The notes beneath the pieces were generated by a model. The model was not told where the DNA came from, ran no database searches, and saw only the letters and a list, made by a program, of their open reading frames with translations. Positions 27,263 to 36,656 of a stretch of DNA of 64,000 bases are shown one piece after another. The stretch's first letter is position 1, and each line of letters opens with the position of its first letter. This DNA is from Desulfobulbaceae bacterium DB1 (GTDB lineage: Bacteria; Desulfobacterota; Desulfobulbia; Desulfobulbales; SURF-16), in assembly GCA_001914235.1 (NCBI GenBank), contig MQUF01000003.1:372001-436000 (forward strand), written 5' to 3'. The translations under genes and the position numbers were made by a program.

Positions 27263-28655
27263 AATTCTGGTGGTTGACGATGAACAGATGATCCGCCTGG
27301 CATTTACCGAGTTTCTCAAGGACGAAGGACACACCGCCCTGCTGGCGGAGGACGGGGAGTCGGCGCTGGAGCTGATCAGGGTTCACAGGCCGGAGATCAT
27401 CTTCCTTGATTATCGCCTGTCGACTCGGGACGGCCTCGCGCTTCTCCCGGAAATCAGGCATCTGCTCCCCACGGCCGCCGTGATCTTCATGACCGCCTTC
27501 GGCACCATGGAGGTAACCATCAGGGCCATGCAGCTCGGCGCTTATGAGTATCTGACCAAGCCCTTTGATCTGGCCAGGGTCAGGGAAATTATTCACCAGA
27601 TCCTGGCCGGCAGGAAATCACTGGCCGCGCTCGGCGACGACCCGCCGCTGCCCGCCCTTTCCCTGGACCGGATGGTGGGGCGGAGCCCGGCCATGCAGGA
27701 GATTTACAAGATGATCGGCCTGCTCACCACCCAGGATGTCACGGTGCTGGTCACCGGCGAAAGCGGAGTAGGCAAGGAGCTGGTGGCCCGAGCCATCCAC
27801 GACAACAGCAGCCGCCGGCTGGAGCCTTTTGTGGCGGTCAACTGCGGCGCGGTGCCGGAGAATCTGCTGGAACCGGAGATGTTCGGTTACGAGCAGGGCG
27901 CTTTCACCGGGGCAACGGCGAGAAAGATGGGAAAGTTCGAGGCCGCCGGCCGCGGCACTCTCTTTCTGGACGAAATCGGCGAGCTGCAGCCCTCGCTGCA
28001 GGTGAAACTGCTGCGGGTGCTGCAGGAGAAAAGTTTTGAAAGGGTAGGGGGCAACACTCAGGTCTCGGTTCAGGCCCGGATCATTGCCGCCACCAACAAG
28101 GATCTCCATGCCGAGATGCTTGCCGGCCGTTTCCGTCAGGATCTTTTTTACCGGCTCTATCTGGTACACATCACCATACCTGCCCTGCGGGAGCGACGAG
28201 AGGACATCCCGCTTCTGGTCGATCATTTCATCAGTCGCTGCAACCGGGAACAGAACCGCACGGTCTGCGGCGTGGCCGCTCCCGCCATGCGGGCTTTTCA
28301 GGAATACTCCTGGCCCGGTAATGTGCGGGAGCTGGAAAACCGGATCAGGCGTGCCATGGTGCTTTCCCGTGATGATATTCTCATTCCCGAACTCTTTGAG
28401 CTCTCCGGCCGGGCGGAACCCTCCGGCCGGATTTCTTCCTCCCCTCTTGCCGCTGCCGCACGAGAGCTTTTCCGGGCATTGCGGCAGGCGGATGACAAAC
28501 CCTCGCTGCTTATGGAGCATGTGGTCGGTATCGTGGAAAAGACGATCATTGCCGAGGCCTTGCGGGCCTGCAACGGCAATCAGGTGCATGCCGCGCAATT
28601 GCTCGGCATTCACCGGTCGACCTTGCGGAAAAAAATAAGCGATTACGGGCTGTGA
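27255..28655 (+). CDS. NtrC-type sigma-54 response regulator (PrsR-like)
   Basis: The 466-residue regulator starts at ATG 27255, giving MSKILVVDDEQ. It has a receiver domain (acceptor Asp in IIFLDYRLSTRDG, near residue 53), a sigma-54 AAA+ domain with GESGVGKE and GAFTGAT, and a Fis-type HTH at the end (EALRACNGNQVHAAQLLGIHRSTLRKKI). It can activate -24/-12 promoters; two such sites precede PEP-CTERM genes in this window. The PrsR label rests on neighbourhood and is not proven. A larger open frame extends upstream but is inside the kinase gene. Confidence 0.93.
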   Translation: MSKILVVDDEQMIRLAFTEFLKDEGHTALLAEDGESALELIRVHRPEIIFLDYRLSTRDGLALLPEIRHLLPTAAVIFMTAFGTMEVTIRAMQLGAYEYLTKPFDLARVREIIHQILAGRKSLAALGDDPPLPALSLDRMVGRSPAMQEIYKMIGLLTTQDVTVLVTGESGVGKELVARAIHDNSSRRLEPFVAVNCGAVPENLLEPEMFGYEQGAFTGATARKMGKFEAAGRGTLFLDEIGELQPSLQVKLLRVLQEKSFERVGGNTQVSVQARIIAATNKDLHAEMLAGRFRQDLFYRLYLVHITIPALRERREDIPLLVDHFISRCNREQNRTVCGVAAPAMRAFQEYSWPGNVRELENRIRRAMVLSRDDILIPELFELSGRAEPSGRISSSPLAAAARELFRALRQADDKPSLLMEHVVGIVEKTIIAEALRACNGNQVHAAQLLGIHRSTLRKKISDYGL

Positions 28656-28701
28656 AGACTGCAATTCTTTTTCAACTCTGCAACAGGAGAATGTAAGCTC
28701 C

Positions 28702-30999
28702 ATGAAAACTTCATCGTATTGCCTCAAAATTATCTGCGTCGTTTTGTGTCTGTTTTTTTTCGTCGCATGCGCCACGGATGAAAAAAAGAAGAAAGAATTT
28801 TATGAAAAAGGCATCACCTTTCTCCATGACGACAAAATCAAGGAGGCGATCATCGAATTTCGCAATGCCGTCCAGCTTGATCCCAAATATGCGGATGCCC
28901 GCTATCAGCTGGGGCTGGCCTATCTGAAGGACAAGAACATCCGGGAGGCATTTGAGGAACTGAAGAGAGCGTGCTCCCTGGCGCCGGACAACATCGACGC
29001 GCACCTGCACGTCGCCCGGATACTTCTTGAGGGGAAAAGATCCGAAGATGCCGGGCTTTATGTCCGAAAAATCCTGGATAGAGAGCCGGAAAACGTCGCG
29101 GCGCGGCTGCTGCTGGCGGAAATTGAATTGCAGGAAGGGCGCCCCGGCCCGGCGGAAGAAATAATAGACGGGATCATGGCAACAAATCCGGCAAGCGAGC
29201 TTGCTTTTGCCAACAAGGCAAAACTTCTCGCCATCCGGAAAAAGTTTGCGGAGTCAGAAAAAGCAATCAAGCAGGCAATCAGCCTGCAGCCGGATAATTT
29301 CATCAACCACCAGTTTCTGGTTTCGCTTTACCTGAATCAGGGAAAGACGGATGATGCCCGGACCTATCTTGACCAGCTGACCGCCCGCTATCCCGACCGG
29401 GCGGAGCCGCTTCTCGGCCTGGCCTCGCTGCACATGAGACTCGGCAAGCGGGAGCAGGCGGCGGAAAACGTCAAGCAGGCGCTCACGCTCCAGCCGGGTG
29501 AAAACAAACTCTCTCTTCTGCTGGCTGATATTTATTTGCAGAACAAACAGGGCGATCTGGCGGAAAAAACCCTGCGCGACGCGCTGGCCCAGACAAAAGA
29601 GCCGCTTTCCATCCGGGCCGCCCTGGCAAACCTCTACTATGAAATGCGCCGTTACGACGCCGCCGCGGCCGAAGTGGAAATCATCCTTGCCGAAAACGGC
29701 AGGCATTCCCTGGGGAATCTTATCCGGGCAAAGATCCTGCTGCATGAGGGGAAAAATACCGAAGCCCTTGCCGGAATCAATGAATTAATCAAGCAGCAGC
29801 CTGACTGGGGAGATGCCTATTATCTTCAGGCCCTGGCCCTGCTGAATGAAGGCAGGATGGAGCTTTCCTATCAGGCGGCGATGCAGGCGGTCAAGTGTAA
29901 CCCCAAGGATGGGAAAAGCCATGCCGTCCTGGCGCAGCATCTCTTGAACAAAGGGGATTTCGCCGGCGCGGCCGGGGAGGCGATCACGGCGGGCAAGCTC
30001 GATCCCGGTAATGCCCGCGCCGCGATCATATACGGTCAGAGTCTGATGGGTGCCAAGGAATATGACAAGGCCGCCGTTGTGTTTGAAAAATTCCTGGAAG
30101 GTGCGAAAGAAAATGTCGAGGTCCTTCGTCTGCTGGGGCAGACCCGGATGTCCATGGGCGAAAAGGACAAGTCCATCGCTTTGTTTGAAAAAGTCCTGTC
30201 CCTTGCCCCGGATTCCACTCGGGATCTGCAGGCCGTGGCCCGGATTTATGCAAGCCAGGGCAAGAAGAAAGAGGCGGCGGCGCGGATCCGGCAACAGATT
30301 GCCCTGGTCCCGGATGCCGTGGGCCACCTTCTTCTGCTCGGCACGTTTCTCCTGAATGAAAAGGATTTACGCGGGGCCGAGGAGGCATTCCGCCTGGCCC
30401 GAGAGAAGGCGCCGCAGAGTATCGAACCCGCTGTTTTCCTGGCGGATGTCCTGGTCAAAGCAGGTAAGCCGGATTTGGCCGCAACGGAATTTCAGGCCAT
30501 TCTTGCCGTAAAACCCGATCATATCCCGGCCCTGATGGGCCTGGCCAACCTCCATGCCCTGCAAAACAATCGGCAGGAGGCCAAGGTGATGTATCAGAAG
30601 ATACTTGCGCTCTCGCCCAATCAGCCGACCGCGGCAAACAACCTGGCCATGCTCATGACGGATGAGAACAACCCGGATCTCGACGAAGCGCTCCGGCTGG
30701 CAATCCTTGCCAAGGAACAGCTTCCCGGCGACGCCAATATCCTTGACACCCTGGGCTGGGTTTATTTCAAGCGCAAATCCTACGGACTCGCCGAGGCGGA
30801 ATTCAGGCAGGCCGTTCGTCTCGATCCGGACAACCCGGCGCTCAAGAAGCACCTTGAGCTGGCCGCGCGAGAGGCTCGGGGTAAAAAACGGCAGGAAGGA
30901 TACGCCGCCGGTCGGGAGGAATTCAATCCCGCCGGACTTTCCCTGGACGGCTATGATGTGAACAACGACAAAAAGGAGGAGCTGCCGGAAAACCGCTGA
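28702..30999 (+). CDS. prsT: TPR-repeat lipoprotein of the PEP-CTERM/exosortase system (PrsT-like)
   Basis: The 765-residue protein has a lipoprotein signal (lipobox FVACAT, Cys near 24) and about 20 TPR repeats filling the rest, such as AIIEFRNAVQLDPKYADARYQLGLAYL. The repeat array and N-terminal segment match PrsT lipoproteins that accompany exosortase XrtA systems. It is 46 bp after the regulator gene. Exosortase itself is not in this window. Its role is probably in an outer-membrane-linked exopolysaccharide/PEP-CTERM secretion complex. Confidence 0.85.
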   Translation: MKTSSYCLKIICVVLCLFFFVACATDEKKKKEFYEKGITFLHDDKIKEAIIEFRNAVQLDPKYADARYQLGLAYLKDKNIREAFEELKRACSLAPDNIDAHLHVARILLEGKRSEDAGLYVRKILDREPENVAARLLLAEIELQEGRPGPAEEIIDGIMATNPASELAFANKAKLLAIRKKFAESEKAIKQAISLQPDNFINHQFLVSLYLNQGKTDDARTYLDQLTARYPDRAEPLLGLASLHMRLGKREQAAENVKQALTLQPGENKLSLLLADIYLQNKQGDLAEKTLRDALAQTKEPLSIRAALANLYYEMRRYDAAAAEVEIILAENGRHSLGNLIRAKILLHEGKNTEALAGINELIKQQPDWGDAYYLQALALLNEGRMELSYQAAMQAVKCNPKDGKSHAVLAQHLLNKGDFAGAAGEAITAGKLDPGNARAAIIYGQSLMGAKEYDKAAVVFEKFLEGAKENVEVLRLLGQTRMSMGEKDKSIALFEKVLSLAPDSTRDLQAVARIYASQGKKKEAAARIRQQIALVPDAVGHLLLLGTFLLNEKDLRGAEEAFRLAREKAPQSIEPAVFLADVLVKAGKPDLAATEFQAILAVKPDHIPALMGLANLHALQNNRQEAKVMYQKILALSPNQPTAANNLAMLMTDENNPDLDEALRLAILAKEQLPGDANILDTLGWVYFKRKSYGLAEAEFRQAVRLDPDNPALKKHLELAAREARGKKRQEGYAAGREEFNPAGLSLDGYDVNNDKKEELPENR

Positions 31000-31232
31000 A
31001 AGGTGTTGCGGGCCGGCAGGTGTTTGCGATGAAATTCCGCTTTCCGGGAAACCGAACCGCTATCCCGAATTTTCAGGCCCTTTTTTGTCTTATTGGAAGC
31101 GTTTTCCTTCCTTCCCTTCTCTTCTTTCCTTTCCGGGGGCAACGTATAATATGTTGAAATCATAAATGAAAAAAAGATAAGACACCAGGGGACGGCAGGA
31201 GACGCCGGGATTGTGCTTTCCTGTTTGGGTGG
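31000..31232. other. non-coding gap before the PEP-CTERM gene
   Basis: No gene was found in this stretch. It carries the end of the TPR operon, a T-run near 31080 without a strong stem, and AT-rich sequence leading to the sigma-54 promoter. Short minus-strand frames here show no coding pattern. Confidence 0.6.
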
Positions 31233-31247
31233 GGCGCGAAATTTGCA
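31233..31247 (+). promoter_or_regulatory. sigma-54 (-24/-12) promoter of the first PEP-CTERM gene
   Basis: GG at 31233-31234, ten bases (CGCGAAATTT), then GC at 31245-31246 followed by A fit the GG-N10-GC rule, with TTGCA at -12 and CGCG close to the consensus CACG. The GC lies 72 bp before the ATG at 31318. The same spacing is found at 55928-55943 before the second PEP-CTERM gene. Confidence 0.8.
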
Positions 31248-31317
31248 TAATAATACCCAATAATCTGTTTTTTCCAGCGGTGAAAAGAACAACACACGAC
31301 AAAAAAAGGAGAAAAAA

Positions 31318-32034
31318 ATGAAAAAACACAAAGTGGGGATTCTGGCGGCGGCCCTGGCCCTGGGGCTGAGCGCCTCACCGGCCTTGGCAGCCATTGAATT
31401 GTGGGACTGGGCGTTCAATGTCGACGGGACAATGACGAGGGGATTAGACGACTTTGGCGATCCAACCGGTGACAGCATGCCGACCTCAGGTGCTCTCAAT
31501 CCCGAAGGCTTGGGCACTCTCACGTGGACGACAAGTGGTGACGGTAATCACACCTTTCTCGCCTTTTTTGATTATGAGATCAATGAAGACGGCGATACTT
31601 TCTTTAATGAATATGGCGCGGTCAATAACGAATCCGCTTTGAAAACAGGCCAATCCTGGGAAATCGATGATCCGTGGTTTGGCGATATTTACGGGCATGT
31701 CGTCGATGGCACCGGGCTGGATAATGACAATGGTGCGGTCGATGGTGACGTCTCCTTTGCCATGGGCTGGGATTTTACCCTCCTCGCCGACGAGACGGCA
31801 ACAATCACCCTGAAGCTTTTTGAGTTCGCCCTTGATGCCGCTGGTGCTGCTAATACGCCAACGGGCTTTTTCCTGAGCCACATGGATTATGACAATGATC
31901 GTGTGATCTATTTTACCAGTTCCCTGGATATCGGGGGCGGCAATCCTGTGCCCGAGCCTGCCACCATGCTGCTCTTCGGTACCGGTCTGGCGGGTCTGTA
32001 TGGCGCTCGAAGAAGAAGGATGAAAAAGGCATAA
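31318..32034 (+). CDS. PEP-CTERM sorting-domain protein
   Basis: The 238-residue protein has a signal peptide (cleavage near ALA-AI), a beta-rich body with Asp/Gly-rich strands and a C-terminal PEP-CTERM tail: NPVPEPATMLL, a membrane helix and RRRRMKK. Such proteins are anchored and processed by exosortase at the cell surface. A strong GGAG site lies just before the ATG. A sigma-54 promoter precedes it. The function of the mature part is unknown. Confidence 0.93.
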   Translation: MKKHKVGILAAALALGLSASPALAAIELWDWAFNVDGTMTRGLDDFGDPTGDSMPTSGALNPEGLGTLTWTTSGDGNHTFLAFFDYEINEDGDTFFNEYGAVNNESALKTGQSWEIDDPWFGDIYGHVVDGTGLDNDNGAVDGDVSFAMGWDFTLLADETATITLKLFEFALDAAGAANTPTGFFLSHMDYDNDRVIYFTSSLDIGGGNPVPEPATMLLFGTGLAGLYGARRRRMKKA

Positions 32035-32040
32035 AAGGGG

Positions 32041-32070
32041 AAAAGCGGCTGGGCGGCGAAGCCGTTTTCG
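32041..32070 (+). terminator. probable Rho-independent terminator after the PEP-CTERM gene
   Basis: AAAAGCGGCT and AGCCGTTTTC form a stem with one bulged base and a 9-base loop, ending in TTTTC. It lies directly after the stop codon of the PEP-CTERM gene. Confidence 0.5.
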
Positions 32071-32152
32071 GGGGAAAGCGGCGCCGGCAGCGGCCGGCGG
32101 GATACTGAAACCAGAAGTGGGGAAGTGAAAACAATACGATAAAGGGGGAAAA

Positions 32153-34759
32153 ATGAAGAATAGAAAATTATATACCATTGCGGCCCTGACCGGGGCCGGG
32201 CTGTTGCTTTCGGCATCTCTGGCCTCGGCGGCGGTTGATAAAGTCCGCTGCATTACTTGGCAGGGCGACCCCGCCAAGTATCACACCGCTATCAGCGGCC
32301 AAAACACCAGGCTCAAGGCGGTCATCACTACGGATAATACCGGGACGATCTGGTATCGCTGGGTCTATGGCGATGGCACGACTTCAGCCGTGAGCAGTCT
32401 TTCCGGCAGCACGCGCTACAAGGTCGCCATTGATAAAGCCTACACCGCCGCCACCGGCACCCCGTTCACCGCGAAACTCCAGGTGGATGCCACCAGCTCC
32501 GCCATGACCAACTATGTGGAAGACACCTACCTGGTCAAGATCGAGGACAACAACTTGGACACCAGGGTCAATATCGCCATTGATAACGGGCTGTGGTGGC
32601 TGTACCAGCAGGGGGGCAATCATACATATGCCAGCTATCCCCATACCTATGACGGTTCTCCGCACATGACCTGGCTGCAAACAAGCTACGTCTCTACCCT
32701 GGTGACACCGACCGCCTCGGCGGTCCATGCCTTTGGCATCAACGGCCACAAGATCAAGGGGAATGTGAATGAGGATCCCTATGTCGAGGCCGTGCAGCAG
32801 GGCATGAATTATCTGGTGAAAGGGTATATGTATTATACGTATTGGCCGGCGCTTCGAGCCAATGCAATCAGCCCGGTCACGCATGGCAGTGTAACCGACA
32901 ACCCCGAGGCGGGCCAAGCTGCTCCCAATAGCTACGGAATAGATGTCTATGATTGGAACGGTAACCACATTCCCTATCAAAGCGGCCAGATCATGGACGC
33001 CATTATCGCCTCCGGAGTCAGTCCCTCTGACCTGACCGGACGGGATTTCACCCGGACCGATGCCACCGTTGTCCGCAACTGGACCTACGGCGAACTCTTG
33101 CAGGACATGGCCGACATGCATGCCTGGGGGCAAAATGACTACGGCACCTGCAATGGCGGTATCTGTGGTTCCTGGTGGTACAACTGGAATTATGGTTCCC
33201 CTGGAGACAACTCGGCCAGCCAGTGGGGCGCGATCGGCATGCTGCCGGCTCAGCAGGCTCCCTGGAACGTGGTCGTCCCGTCGTGGGTAAAGACATACAA
33301 TGCCAACTGGCTGGCCTACAGCATGGGCTGCAGCGGGCCATCCGCGGCAGTGACTGCCTGCTCGTATAATTATTTCAGTTATAACGGCGTGGGCGGCTGC
33401 GCCGGCGACTCCTGTGAGCAGACCACGACCTCCGGCATGGTGCAGATGATCTTCGATGGACAGACCACCACTGATCTTAAATGGGACAAGGCCGAGAAGT
33501 ATATTGCCGACCGGTGGCGTTCCTTTACCCATCTCGGGTCATCCTGGGGAGGATCGCGAACCTATGGCTGGTATTCCTTTGCCAAGGCCATGCGGCTTGC
33601 GTTGCCCGACCCCACCACCCAGCTCGTGAAAACCTCCGGTGCCTCCTTTGACTGGTACTATGGCGATCCCACCACTACTGACTGCACCACCGAGGCCAAC
33701 TGTGAGAAGGGCCTGGCGCAGCGCATCCTGGAGATTCAGTCCGCGGATGGGCAATGGGCAAGCGGCAATCTGACCAATCCGCCGTTGACCACCGCCTGGA
33801 TGATCATCACCCTCAAGCCGTCGCTGTTCGCTTCGTCGCCCATTGCCTGCTTTGACTACAATCCCAAATCGACCTATTCCGGCGACACGGTGAGCTTTGA
33901 TCCAACCTGCTCCGGCCATTCGGAGCCGGGCAAGACCATTGCCAACCTGACCAAGTTCGAGTGGGATTGGGACAACGACGGCGACTACGACGCGGAAACC
34001 ACGATGCCCGACATTGAAACCAATGTCTTCACCTGTGATACGCCGCCCTGCACCTTCCCGGTGACGCTGCGGGTCACCGATGACAACGACCCGGCGCTCA
34101 CCGCCACGGTCAAACAGAACGTCGAGATCACCAATCCGCCGCATCCTCCCACTGCGGAGGCCGGCGGCCCATACATGGTTTCCCTGTGCGTCGGTGATAC
34201 CCTCACCTTGGACGGTTCGGCCTCCATTGACCCGAATGAGGGAGAATGGGAGGCGGGATGCACCACCTGTCCGCCTGACACCATTACCGCCTGGGAGTGG
34301 GATCTGACCCCGCCGCTCACCGGATTTGACGATGAGTCCGGTGAAATGGTGACCGTCGCGCCGGGGACGTACTTCGCTGCCGCCGGAAACCACGATGTCG
34401 GCTTGCAAGTGGCCGACAATACCTGGCTTTCCTTCCCCGGCAGCGGCGAGCCCAATCTGACTGATACCGACTTCGGCACTGTCGCCGTTTCCGACGATTG
34501 CCTCTGCACCCTCACCGCCAGGGCCAAGCTGAATAAGGTTCAGTTGGTATGGGCCGATACCGGGGCCGCCAGTTATGATGTTTATCGCAGCACAACCGGC
34601 CCCAACTCCGGTTTCAGCCTGATAAAGGATGACCTCGTCACGGACTATGCCACCTATCTGGATAGTCCGGTGACGATCGGCACCGCTTACTGGTACCGGG
34701 TCGTTGACAGCAACGGCTGCGGCTCCAAGGCTGTCCGTGTTGTGCCAACCGCAAGATAG
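32153..34759 (+). CDS. large secreted protein with alpha/alpha-toroid-like and PKD domains
   Basis: The 868-residue protein has a signal peptide (cleavage near ASA-AV) and an N-terminal beta domain. A central region (about 135-535) with helical repeats such as NIAIDNGLWWLYQQG and VEAVQQGMNYLVKGY is like squalene-cyclase/prenyltransferase toroids. Two PKD-like domains follow (about 562-660 and 665-760, AGGPYMVSLCVGDTLTLDGSASIDP), then a C-terminal FN3-like domain (ASYDVYRSTTGPNSGF). It is Cys-rich, with likely disulfides. No PEP-CTERM tail is present. It may be a surface or extracellular protein; whether it binds isoprenoid or polysaccharide is unknown. Confidence 0.8.
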   Translation: MKNRKLYTIAALTGAGLLLSASLASAAVDKVRCITWQGDPAKYHTAISGQNTRLKAVITTDNTGTIWYRWVYGDGTTSAVSSLSGSTRYKVAIDKAYTAATGTPFTAKLQVDATSSAMTNYVEDTYLVKIEDNNLDTRVNIAIDNGLWWLYQQGGNHTYASYPHTYDGSPHMTWLQTSYVSTLVTPTASAVHAFGINGHKIKGNVNEDPYVEAVQQGMNYLVKGYMYYTYWPALRANAISPVTHGSVTDNPEAGQAAPNSYGIDVYDWNGNHIPYQSGQIMDAIIASGVSPSDLTGRDFTRTDATVVRNWTYGELLQDMADMHAWGQNDYGTCNGGICGSWWYNWNYGSPGDNSASQWGAIGMLPAQQAPWNVVVPSWVKTYNANWLAYSMGCSGPSAAVTACSYNYFSYNGVGGCAGDSCEQTTTSGMVQMIFDGQTTTDLKWDKAEKYIADRWRSFTHLGSSWGGSRTYGWYSFAKAMRLALPDPTTQLVKTSGASFDWYYGDPTTTDCTTEANCEKGLAQRILEIQSADGQWASGNLTNPPLTTAWMIITLKPSLFASSPIACFDYNPKSTYSGDTVSFDPTCSGHSEPGKTIANLTKFEWDWDNDGDYDAETTMPDIETNVFTCDTPPCTFPVTLRVTDDNDPALTATVKQNVEITNPPHPPTAEAGGPYMVSLCVGDTLTLDGSASIDPNEGEWEAGCTTCPPDTITAWEWDLTPPLTGFDDESGEMVTVAPGTYFAAAGNHDVGLQVADNTWLSFPGSGEPNLTDTDFGTVAVSDDCLCTLTARAKLNKVQLVWADTGAASYDVYRSTTGPNSGFSLIKDDLVTDYATYLDSPVTIGTAYWYRVVDSNGCGSKAVRVVPTAR

Positions 34760-34792
34760 TAGCCCGCGACAGTAATGTTGCGAAGTAACCTG

Positions 34793-34835
34793 CCACAAGC
34801 CGACAACCTTCCCGGTTGCGGCTTGTGGCTTTTTG
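34793..34835 (+). terminator. strong Rho-independent terminator
   Basis: CCACAAGCCGACAACC and GGTTGCGGCTTGTGG form a stem of 15 pairs with one bulged A, a 5-base loop and then CTTTTTG. It ends the transcript of the toroid/PKD gene and shows that the STN-PDZ gene downstream must start after it. Confidence 0.85.
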
Positions 34836-34870
34836 TGCGCTGTGAAAAAAATCTTTCTCCTCTGCTGCCA

Positions 34871-35731
34871 ATGACAAAGAATAAATCATTGTTTCTGTTG
34901 TTCGTGCGTTGTCGGTCGGCCTGGGTGCCCGCTGTACTTGCCCTGGTTTTTCTGATGGTTTTTCCCTCTCCTGGACCAACAGGCGAACCGCCACCGACAT
35001 TTACCCTTGCAATGCATGATTCCCTGCTGGATATTGCGGCGGATAATGTGCCCCTGCGGGACATTATCACGGCGATGGCCAAGAAATCGGGGCTCACCCT
35101 GCGCTTCGCCGATCAGGAAACGGAGCTGGTCTCCTGTCATCTGAAATCCGTTTCCTTGCCGGAGGCTCTGGAGAAAATCCTAGGCAACTGGAACTATGCC
35201 GTGCTCTATCGCAAGAACAGTCAGGGGCGCTCTGTTCCCGACACCCTGTGGGTCATCAATAGAAATCCGCAACGGCCCACTGTGACCAACATGAACGGCC
35301 AGCCTCGTCTTGTGCCCATGGTGGAAAAAAACCAACCGTCGGTGGAGGAGCATTTGAAGCAATATAGGAAAGAGGACGTTGCCGCTGTTTTTGCCGACAG
35401 CGAAAAAATTCTTCTTGATTTTGACGCAGAACCGGTTGGCCCCTTGGAAGTAATCGACGGCGACCCATCTTCAGTGGGCAATGAGCCACTGCCGGTAAAT
35501 GAGGGGCAGCCGGGGGGAATCAGGGTCACCAGGCTTTCCGCCACTTCTCCGTTGACCGAGATCGGCTTGCAGGAAGGTGATCAGGTGACGTATGTCAATG
35601 GGAATCCGGTTGGTTCTGCCGCCGATCTTGCCCGGAGTCTCTCCGTGCCGCCTGGCGGCGATGTCTCGGTTATCCGTATTACCAGGCTGCGCGACGGGCA
35701 AATCCGGCCGATTTACCTGCAACTGCGGTAG
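34871..35731 (+). CDS. secretin-N (STN)-like and PDZ-domain exported protein
   Basis: The 286-residue protein starts at ATG 34871, after the terminator, with a membrane/signal segment (about 15-35). It has an STN-like domain (VPLRDIITAMAKKSGLTLRF through VSLPEALEKIL) and a C-terminal PDZ domain (RVTRLSATSPLTEIGLQEGDQVTYVNGNPV). STN and PDZ parts are used in type II secretion (GspD/GspC) and related periplasmic adapters. The combination suggests a secretion or trafficking accessory protein. An upstream in-frame ATG at 34775 lies ahead of the terminator and is unlikely. Confidence 0.8.
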   Translation: MTKNKSLFLLFVRCRSAWVPAVLALVFLMVFPSPGPTGEPPPTFTLAMHDSLLDIAADNVPLRDIITAMAKKSGLTLRFADQETELVSCHLKSVSLPEALEKILGNWNYAVLYRKNSQGRSVPDTLWVINRNPQRPTVTNMNGQPRLVPMVEKNQPSVEEHLKQYRKEDVAAVFADSEKILLDFDAEPVGPLEVIDGDPSSVGNEPLPVNEGQPGGIRVTRLSATSPLTEIGLQEGDQVTYVNGNPVGSAADLARSLSVPPGGDVSVIRITRLRDGQIRPIYLQLR

Positions 35732-36049
35732 CCCTTTGTGTGTCCGTTTTTTTTCTGGAATCCATGTCTGTCTTTTTGGAAATAAGCGGTTTTTTTTGCC
35801 GGGGGATCGGTGCGGCTGTACAAAAAAACGACAATACTGAGAATAATTTGTACAGATGCTGCGCTCGGACAAGGAAGAGAAAGAGGTTTTCTTCGGAAAT
35901 TTTTTCGTAAAATCATCTAGTTGGGGGTTTTTCAGCAGTGCTTTCTTTTTTTTCTTTCCCGGCAGCATTCTTGCTGTGTCAGTATTTTGATATGTCCCCC
36001 GCATATCGTTATTTTTCTTTCCCTCATTTTTCCACATATGATGATCTGA
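35732..36049. other. AT-rich non-coding gap before the idi operon
   Basis: No coding gene was found between the STN-PDZ protein and the idi gene. The stretch is AT-rich with several T-runs. A weak -24/-12-like match around 35922 (GG-N10-GC but TCAGCA at -12) was judged too poor to call. Confidence 0.6.
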
Positions 36050-36076
36050 CCAGACCACCCTCCCCCGGTGGTCTGG
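36050..36076 (+). promoter_or_regulatory. perfect 10 bp hairpin upstream of idi
   Basis: CCAGACCACC and GGTGGTCTGG form a perfect 10 bp stem around a 7-base loop, 34 bp before the idi ATG. There is no T-run after it, so it looks more like an operator or an RNA structure than a terminator. Confidence 0.5.
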
Positions 36077-36110
36077 CCCGCCATCATTTTCCCACACCCT
36101 CAATGCCGCA

Positions 36111-36656
36111 ATGAAAGAACTGGTGGTTCTGGTTGATCGAGCCGGAAAGGAACTCGGCTGCGAAGAGAAAATGTCGGCCCATGTCAATGGCGTCCTGCAT
36201 CGGGCCTTTTCCATCTTTGTCTTCAACTCCCTGGGGGAATTGCTGGTCCAGCGGAGAAACAAAAATAAATATCATACACCCGGCCTGTGGAGCAACACCT
36301 GCTGCAGTCACCCCCGGCCCGGCGAGGCGCTCTCCCGTGCCGCGCGCCGCCGCCTGGCCGAGGAGATGGGTTTTGTCTGTGATGTGGCTGAGGTGTTCAG
36401 TTTTTGTTATGAATTGCAGTTGGAAAATAATATGATAGAGCATGAGTTCAATCATGTTTTTATCGGTTTTCATGACAACGACCCCGTGCCGGACCCGGCC
36501 GAGGTGGAGGACTGGCGTTGGCGGACAATTCAGGCTCTGTCCGCTGATATGAAGAGATCGCCTGATTCGTTTACCCCATGGTTCACACTGATGATAAAGG
36601 ATTATAATTCCTTTTTCGCGAAAGCCCTCTTGGGCGGAGGAGCAGGAAACAGATAA
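36111..36656 (+). CDS. idi: isopentenyl-diphosphate delta-isomerase, type I
   Basis: The 181-residue Nudix-fold enzyme interconverts IPP and DMAPP. Visible family marks are HVNGVLHRAFSIFVF, the Cys loop WSNTCCSHPRPGE, RRRLAEEMGF and the acidic EHEFNHVF. Length matches bacterial Idi. It is the first gene of a set that also has a UbiA prenyltransferase. Its stop overlaps the inositol-phosphate synthase start (TAATG), so the two are co-translated. Confidence 0.95.
   Translation: MKELVVLVDRAGKELGCEEKMSAHVNGVLHRAFSIFVFNSLGELLVQRRNKNKYHTPGLWSNTCCSHPRPGEALSRAARRRLAEEMGFVCDVAEVFSFCYELQLENNMIEHEFNHVFIGFHDNDPVPDPAEVEDWRWRTIQALSADMKRSPDSFTPWFTLMIKDYNSFFAKALLGGGAGNR

Noticed and set aside
32058-32085. 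GG-N10-GC match before the toroid/PKD gene
   Set aside because: The spacing fits but the -12 element lacks TTGC and the site overlaps a hairpin in a G-rich run.
35920-35945. Possible sigma-54 promoter upstream of idi (GG-N10-GC)
   Set aside because: The -12 region reads TCAGCA instead of TTGCW and the upstream half has no CACG-like bases, so the match is no better than chance.
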